Part shown: positions 60,265 to 64,000 of the stretch, piece by piece
Layout of the letters: every line of letters begins with the position of its first letter
Numbering within the stretch: position 1 is the first letter of the stretch
DNA from: Arthrobacter sp. 131MFCol6.1
GTDB lineage: Bacteria; Actinomycetota; Actinomycetes; Actinomycetales; Micrococcaceae
DNA length: 64,000 bases
Assembly: GCF_000374925.1 (NCBI RefSeq)
Contig: NZ_KB895542.1
Coordinates: 62,001-126,000, forward strand
Direction of reading: 5' to 3'
Notes under the pieces: model-generated
Told to the model about the DNA's origin: nothing
The model's database searches: none
What the model saw: the letters and a program-made list of their open reading frames with translations, nothing else
Position numbers and translations under genes: made by a program

Positions 60265-60648
60265 ATGGCGATCGCAATTAACAAGAAGCGTACGAACAAG
60301 AGCAAGTCTGCCCAGCGCAGCCGCCGCCAGCTTCGTATCCGCAAGCGCATCTCCGGTACGGCTGTACGCCCGCGTCTGGTCGTCAACCGTTCCGCACGTC
60401 ACGTATTCGTCCAGGTTGTCGATGACACCAAGGGCCTGACCGTGGCAAGCGCCTCCACACTGGAAGCCGACCTTCGTGCATTCGACGGTGACAAGACCGC
60501 CAAGGCCAAGCGCGTTGGCGAACTGGTCGCCGAGCGTGCCAAGGCTGCCGGTATCGAAGCAGTTGTCTTCGACCGCGGTGGTAACAAGTACCACGGCCGG
60601 ATCGCCGCCGTCGCTGACGGCGCACGTGAAGGTGGGCTGGCACTGTGA
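60265..60648 (+). CDS. rplR: Ribosomal protein L18
   Basis: L18 binds 5S rRNA with L5. The 127-residue product has [39 protein letters not shown] and [21 protein letters not shown] basic N-terminus of about 20 residues precedes the core. It overlaps rpsE by four bases (GTGA). Confidence 0.98.
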   Translation: MAIAINKKRTNKSKSAQRSRRQLRIRKRISGTAVRPRLVVNRSARHVFVQVVDDTKGLTVASASTLEADLRAFDGDKTAKAKRVGELVAERAKAAGIEAVVFDRGGNKYHGRIAAVADGAREGGLAL

Positions 60649-61355
60649 CCGAAAATAACGAAAAGGACATTCAGGTGACTGAAGCTGTAGCTGCTCCGGC
60701 AACTGAGACCGCTGCGCCTGCTACCACTGACGACCGCCGTGGTGGCGCTCGTCGTGGCGAGCGTGGCGACCGCGGCCAGGGCCGTGGCGACCGTGGCGGC
60801 CGTGGTGGCCGTGACGGCGGCCGCGAGGCCGAGAAGAGCCAGTTCGTAGAGCGCGTCGTAACCATCAACCGCGTTTCCAAGGTCGTCAAGGGTGGTCGTC
60901 GCTTCAGCTTCACCGCCCTCGTCGTCGTCGGTGACGGCAACGGCATGGTCGGCGTTGGCTACGGCAAGGCAAAGGAAGTTCCTGCCGCTATCGCGAAGGG
61001 CGTTGAAGAGGCCAAGAAGTCCTTCTTCCGCGTTCCCCGCATCGGCAGCACCATCCCGCACCGCGTTCAGGGTGAGGCCGCCGCAGGCGTCGTCATGCTG
61101 CGCCCGGCTTCCGCCGGTACCGGTGTTATCGCCGGTGGCCCGGTCCGTGCAGTACTGGAGTGCGTGGGCATCCACGACATCCTCTCCAAGTCGCTCGGTT
61201 CTTCCAACGCCATCAACATCGTTCACGCGACCGTTGACGCGCTGAAGCGCCTCGAAGAGCCGGCAGCAGTGGCAGCACGCCGCGGCCTCCCGCTCGACGA
61301 GATCGCCCCGCCGGCAATGGTCAAGGCGCTCCTGAACCAGAAGGCAGGTGTCTGA
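60645..61355 (+). CDS. rpsE: Ribosomal protein S5 with an RG-rich N-terminal extension
   Basis: S5 helps set decoding accuracy. The product is 236 residues, against 167 in E. coli. The excess is an N-terminal extension: an acidic/Ala segment (1-30), then an Arg-Gly-rich stretch (about 31-60) such as [15 protein letters not shown]. The conserved core starts [20 protein letters not shown] and has [20 protein letters not shown] and [19 protein letters not shown]. The GTG start overlaps the rplR stop. Confidence 0.97.
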   Translation: MTENNEKDIQVTEAVAAPATETAAPATTDDRRGGARRGERGDRGQGRGDRGGRGGRDGGREAEKSQFVERVVTINRVSKVVKGGRRFSFTALVVVGDGNGMVGVGYGKAKEVPAAIAKGVEEAKKSFFRVPRIGSTIPHRVQGEAAAGVVMLRPASAGTGVIAGGPVRAVLECVGIHDILSKSLGSSNAINIVHATVDALKRLEEPAAVAARRGLPLDEIAPPAMVKALLNQKAGV

Positions 61356-61358
61356 GTC

Positions 61359-61565
61359 ATGGCTAAGAACGTGCTTGTCTCCGACGCAAAGTTGGAGATC
61401 ACTCAGATCAAGTCCGCCATTGGCGGCAAGCAGAACCAGCGCGACACCCTGCGGTCCCTCGGCCTGAAGCGGATCGGACACACCGTTGTCCGCACCGCCG
61501 ACGCCGTGACCGTCGGGATGCTCAACACGGTTCCGCACCTGGTAAAGGTAGAGGAGGCGAAGTAA
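61359..61565 (+). CDS. rpmD: Ribosomal protein L30
   Basis: The 68-residue product has [20 protein letters not shown] and [20 protein letters not shown], the L30 signature. It lies 3 bases after rpsE, and its stop directly abuts the rplO ATG. Confidence 0.97.
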   Translation: MAKNVLVSDAKLEITQIKSAIGGKQNQRDTLRSLGLKRIGHTVVRTADAVTVGMLNTVPHLVKVEEAK

Positions 61566-62057
61566 ATGGCAGAGAAGAACACCGCCGAAAAGGCACAGGG
61601 CGCCGCTGAGAAGCAGAACGCACTGAAGGTTCACCACCTGCGTCCCGCCCCGGGTGCCAAGACCGCCAAGACCCGTGTTGGTCGTGGTGAAGGTTCCAAG
61701 GGTAAGACCGCCGGTCGCGGTACCAAGGGTACGAAGGCCCGTTACCAGATCAAGGCTGGCTTTGCCGGCGGCCAGCTGCCGCTGCACATGCGCCTGCCGA
61801 AGCTGCGCGGCTTCAAGAACCCGTTCCGGGTTGAGTACCAGGTTGTAAACCTGGACAAGCTCAACGAGCTGTTCCCGGAAGGTGGCGCTGTCACCGTGGA
61901 GAACCTGGTCGAAAAGGGTGCCGTTCGCAAGAACCAGCCCGTCAAGGTGCTGGGCACCGGCGACATCACCGTCAAGGTTGACGTCACCGTCCACGCATTC
62001 TCGGCCAGCGCTGCTGACAAGATTGCTGCAGCAGGCGGAAGCACCACCGCCCTCTAA
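61566..62057 (+). CDS. rplO: Ribosomal protein L15
   Basis: L15 is a late 50S assembly protein. The 163-residue product has [40 protein letters not shown] and [20 protein letters not shown]. The signature [20 protein letters not shown] lies near the end. A strong terminator follows, so secY is not simply co-transcribed as in E. coli. Confidence 0.98.
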   Translation: MAEKNTAEKAQGAAEKQNALKVHHLRPAPGAKTAKTRVGRGEGSKGKTAGRGTKGTKARYQIKAGFAGGQLPLHMRLPKLRGFKNPFRVEYQVVNLDKLNELFPEGGAVTVENLVEKGAVRKNQPVKVLGTGDITVKVDVTVHAFSASAADKIAAAGGSTTAL

Positions 62058-62086
62058 CGAGGCGGCGGGGCAATTGCCCGTTGTTG

Positions 62087-62137
62087 AAACTCCCGGTACC
62101 AGGGGCTCACGCCCTCGGTGCCGGGAGTTTTTTTCAT
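62087..62137 (+). terminator. Intrinsic terminator between rplO and secY
   Basis: AAACTCCCGGTACC (62087-62100) pairs with GGTGCCGGGAGTTT (62117-62130), with one G-T pair and a further inner hairpin. Ten of the last eleven bases after the stem include a T-run through 62134. Confidence 0.9.
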
Positions 62138-62154
62138 TTTCCCGGCCCCGCCGA

Positions 62155-62185
62155 TTGTTCGCCGGGCGCATCCACCCGTTAGACT
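62155..62185 (+). promoter_or_regulatory. secY-adk promoter
   Basis: TTGTTC (62155-62160), a 19-base spacer and TAGACT (62180-62185). A start near 62192 gives a leader of about 50 bases with CAGGAGG. Confidence 0.55.
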
Positions 62186-62244
62186 CGGTTGTTGGGTTTA
62201 TTTGACCTGTCTCACACGACTTTACTTATTACTCAGGAGGACGC

Positions 62245-63555
62245 TTGCTTAGCGCATTTGGCCGGGCCTTTCGCACGCCTGATCTGCGACGCAAGTTGTT
62301 GTTCACGCTGGGAATCATCACAATCTTCCGCTTGGGTGCCTTCATCCCCTCGCCTGGTGTGAGCTACCAGAATGTCCAGCAATGCTTGCAGAACGGTCAG
62401 ACCTCGGGCGGGATCTACCAGCTCGTCAACCTGTTCAGCGGCGGTGCATTGCTGCAGGTGTCCATCTTTGCCCTCGGCATCATGCCGTACATCACCGCCA
62501 GTATCATCGTCCAGCTGCTCCGGGTGGTCATTCCCCGCTTCCAGCAGCTCTACGAAGAGGGCGCCTCGGGCCAGTCCAAGCTGACCCAGTACACCCGTTA
62601 CCTCACGATCGCCCTCGGCCTGCTCAATGCCACGACGCTGGTGTCGCTGGCACGGTCCGGCCAGTTGCTGCCTAACTGCCAGCTGCCCATCATCCCGGAC
62701 AGCTCGATCGTCACCACGGTCCTGATCATCATCACGCTCACGGCCGGCACCGGCCTGATCATGTGGATGGGTGAGCTCGTGACGGAGAAGGGCGTCGGCA
62801 ACGGCATGTCCCTGCTCATCTTCACGTCCATCGCCGCGGGCTTCCCCGGCTCGCTCGGTGCGATCTGGAAGGCCCAGGGCCCCGGCACGTTCTTCCTGGT
62901 CCTGATCATCGGCCTGCTCACCGTGGCCCTCGTGGTCTTCGTGGAGCAGTCCCAGCGCCGGATCCCGGTGCAGTACGCCAAGCGGATGATCGGCCGCCGC
63001 ACGGTCGGCGGAACCAGCACCTACATCCCCATCAAGGTGAACATGGCCGGCGTCGTGCCCGTCATCTTCGCCTCGTCCATGCTGTACCTGCCGGGGCTGA
63101 TCTCACAGTTCAACCAGCCCAAGGCCGGCGAGCCGGTGCAGCCCTGGGTTGAGTGGATCAACAACAACCTGACCAAGGGCGACCACCCGATCTATATGGC
63201 ACTGTATTTCGCCATGATTGTGTTTTTCACCTACTTCTATGTTGCGATTACTTTCAACCCTGAAGAGGTCTCGGACAACATGAAGAAGTACGGCGGCTTC
63301 ATTCCGGGCATCCGCGCCGGCAAACCGACCGCGGACTATCTTCAGTACGTCCTATCCCGGATCACCCTGCCCGGCGCCTTCTACCTTGGCTTCGTGGCAC
63401 TGATCCCGCTGGTTGCACTGGTCCTGATCAACGCGAACCAGAACTTCCCGTTCGGCGGCACCTCGATCCTGATCATGGTGGGCGTCGGTCTGGAGACCGT
63501 GAAGCAGATTGATGCGCAACTACAGCAACGTCACTACGAAGGGCTTTTGCGATGA
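62245..63555 (+). CDS. secY: Preprotein translocase subunit SecY
   Basis: SecY is the protein-conducting channel of the Sec system. The 436-residue product has about ten helices. Recognisable segments are GIITIFRLGAFIPSPGVSY, the plug-region NLFSGGALLQVSIFALGIMP, GNGMSLLIFTSIAAGFPG and YYVAITFNPEEVSDNMKKYG-like FYVAITFNPEEVSDNMKKYG. GTSILIMVGVGLETVKQIDA is at the end. The start is a TTG with CAGGAGG 5 bases upstream. It has its own promoter and overlaps adk by four bases. Confidence 0.98.
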   Translation: MLSAFGRAFRTPDLRRKLLFTLGIITIFRLGAFIPSPGVSYQNVQQCLQNGQTSGGIYQLVNLFSGGALLQVSIFALGIMPYITASIIVQLLRVVIPRFQQLYEEGASGQSKLTQYTRYLTIALGLLNATTLVSLARSGQLLPNCQLPIIPDSSIVTTVLIIITLTAGTGLIMWMGELVTEKGVGNGMSLLIFTSIAAGFPGSLGAIWKAQGPGTFFLVLIIGLLTVALVVFVEQSQRRIPVQYAKRMIGRRTVGGTSTYIPIKVNMAGVVPVIFASSMLYLPGLISQFNQPKAGEPVQPWVEWINNNLTKGDHPIYMALYFAMIVFFTYFYVAITFNPEEVSDNMKKYGGFIPGIRAGKPTADYLQYVLSRITLPGAFYLGFVALIPLVALVLINANQNFPFGGTSILIMVGVGLETVKQIDAQLQQRHYEGLLR

Positions 63556-64000
63556 CGAGAATGTTGATTATCGGACCTCCCGGGTCCGGCAAGGGAACGC
63601 AGGCGGAACGCATTTCCGAACGCCTCGGCGTCGTTGCGATCTCCACCGGAGACATCTTCCGCGCCAACGTCAAGGGTGAGACTCCGCTCGGTGTCGAAGC
63701 CAAGAAGTACATGGACGCCGGCGACTTCGTCCCGGACAGCGTCACCAACAAAATGGTGCGCGACCGCCTCAGCGAGGACGACGTGGAGGCAGGCTTCCTG
63801 CTCGACGGGTACCCGCGCACGACCGCGCAGGTGGACTACCTCGAAGACATCCTCGCCGGCGCCGACCAGAAGCTCGACGTCGTGCTGCAGCTCACCGCTG
63901 ACGACGAGGAACTGGTCACCCGCCTCCTGGGCCGTGCCAAGGAAACTGGCCGCAGCGACGACAACGAAGGCGTTATCCGTCACCGGCTGGACCTGTACCA
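63552..64000 (+). CDS. adk: Adenylate kinase (3' end beyond the window)
   Basis: Adk interconverts ATP + AMP and 2 ADP. The visible 149 residues have the P-loop MLIIGPPGSGKGTQAERISE, the AMP-binding STGDIFRANVK and the conserved GFLLDGYPRTTAQVDYLE. RLLGRAKETGRSDDNEGVIR in the LID region lacks the zinc cysteines of the long-LID type. The ATG overlaps the secY stop (ATGA), so the two are coupled. The gene is cut by the window edge. Confidence 0.97.
   Translation, partial: MTRMLIIGPPGSGKGTQAERISERLGVVAISTGDIFRANVKGETPLGVEAKKYMDAGDFVPDSVTNKMVRDRLSEDDVEAGFLLDGYPRTTAQVDYLEDILAGADQKLDVVLQLTADDEELVTRLLGRAKETGRSDDNEGVIRHRLDLY

Overview
The window looks like chromosomal DNA of a high-GC actinobacterium of the family Micrococcaceae, most likely Arthrobacter or a close relative such as Pseudarthrobacter. 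The grounds are the very high GC content, mycothiol synthase (mshD) beside a GlnR-type orphan regulator, a NUDIX-histidine phosphatase fusion beside polyphosphate kinase, TANNNT-type promoters with many apparently leaderless genes, and a spc ribosomal operon that lacks rpsN (S14) and ends in secY-adk, as I recall for Micrococcus luteus. I see no insertion sequence, prophage, CRISPR array, integrase or rRNA gene. This is a core-genome segment.

Layout. 1-25.8 kb is mixed metabolism and stress: an MFS tail, murB, a small membrane protein, an AlkZ-like DNA glycosylase, asd, thyA-folA plus a small membrane gene, a probably frameshifted mini-gene, mutT1-like/ppk, mshD, glnR, membrane proteins, then nitrobindin, flavodoxin, ygfZ and ankyrin genes. 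A PadR-MFS efflux pair, a GNAT gene and pfkA follow. Next come a five-gene PspC/LiaF-like envelope-stress module with its own histidine kinase and NarL-type regulator, and aspC. 26-50 kb holds tRNA-Trp-secE-nusG, rplKA, two paralogous GNAT genes, the L10 leader with rplJL, an exported nucleotidase, a YbaK-like deacylase, a thiolase, rpoBC, and rpsL-rpsG-fusA-tuf. 50-64 kb holds a GH1 beta-glucosidase, then the S10 operon (rpsJ to rpsQ), the spc operon (rplN to rplO), and secY-adk, with adk cut by the window edge.

How it works together. The right half supplies the ribosome, RNA polymerase core, elongation factors and Sec translocon. Several of these units have a promoter with the same -10 hexamer, TAGACT, and an 18-19 nt spacer. 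The left half shows a second promoter style: a TANNNT box exactly 6 nt before the start codon, predicting leaderless mRNAs for eight genes. Intrinsic terminators separate most transcription units.

The most unusual things are the PspC/LiaF/HK/RR module, the AlkZ-like protein with a QxQ motif, a gamma-proteobacterial-type Asd, an array of five GATTGCA motifs at 14-15 bp spacing upstream of the beta-glucosidase, candidate operators around the PadR gene, and short tandem repeats at many gene ends. I did not find a clearly undescribed multi-gene system; the PspC/LiaF-like module is the nearest candidate.
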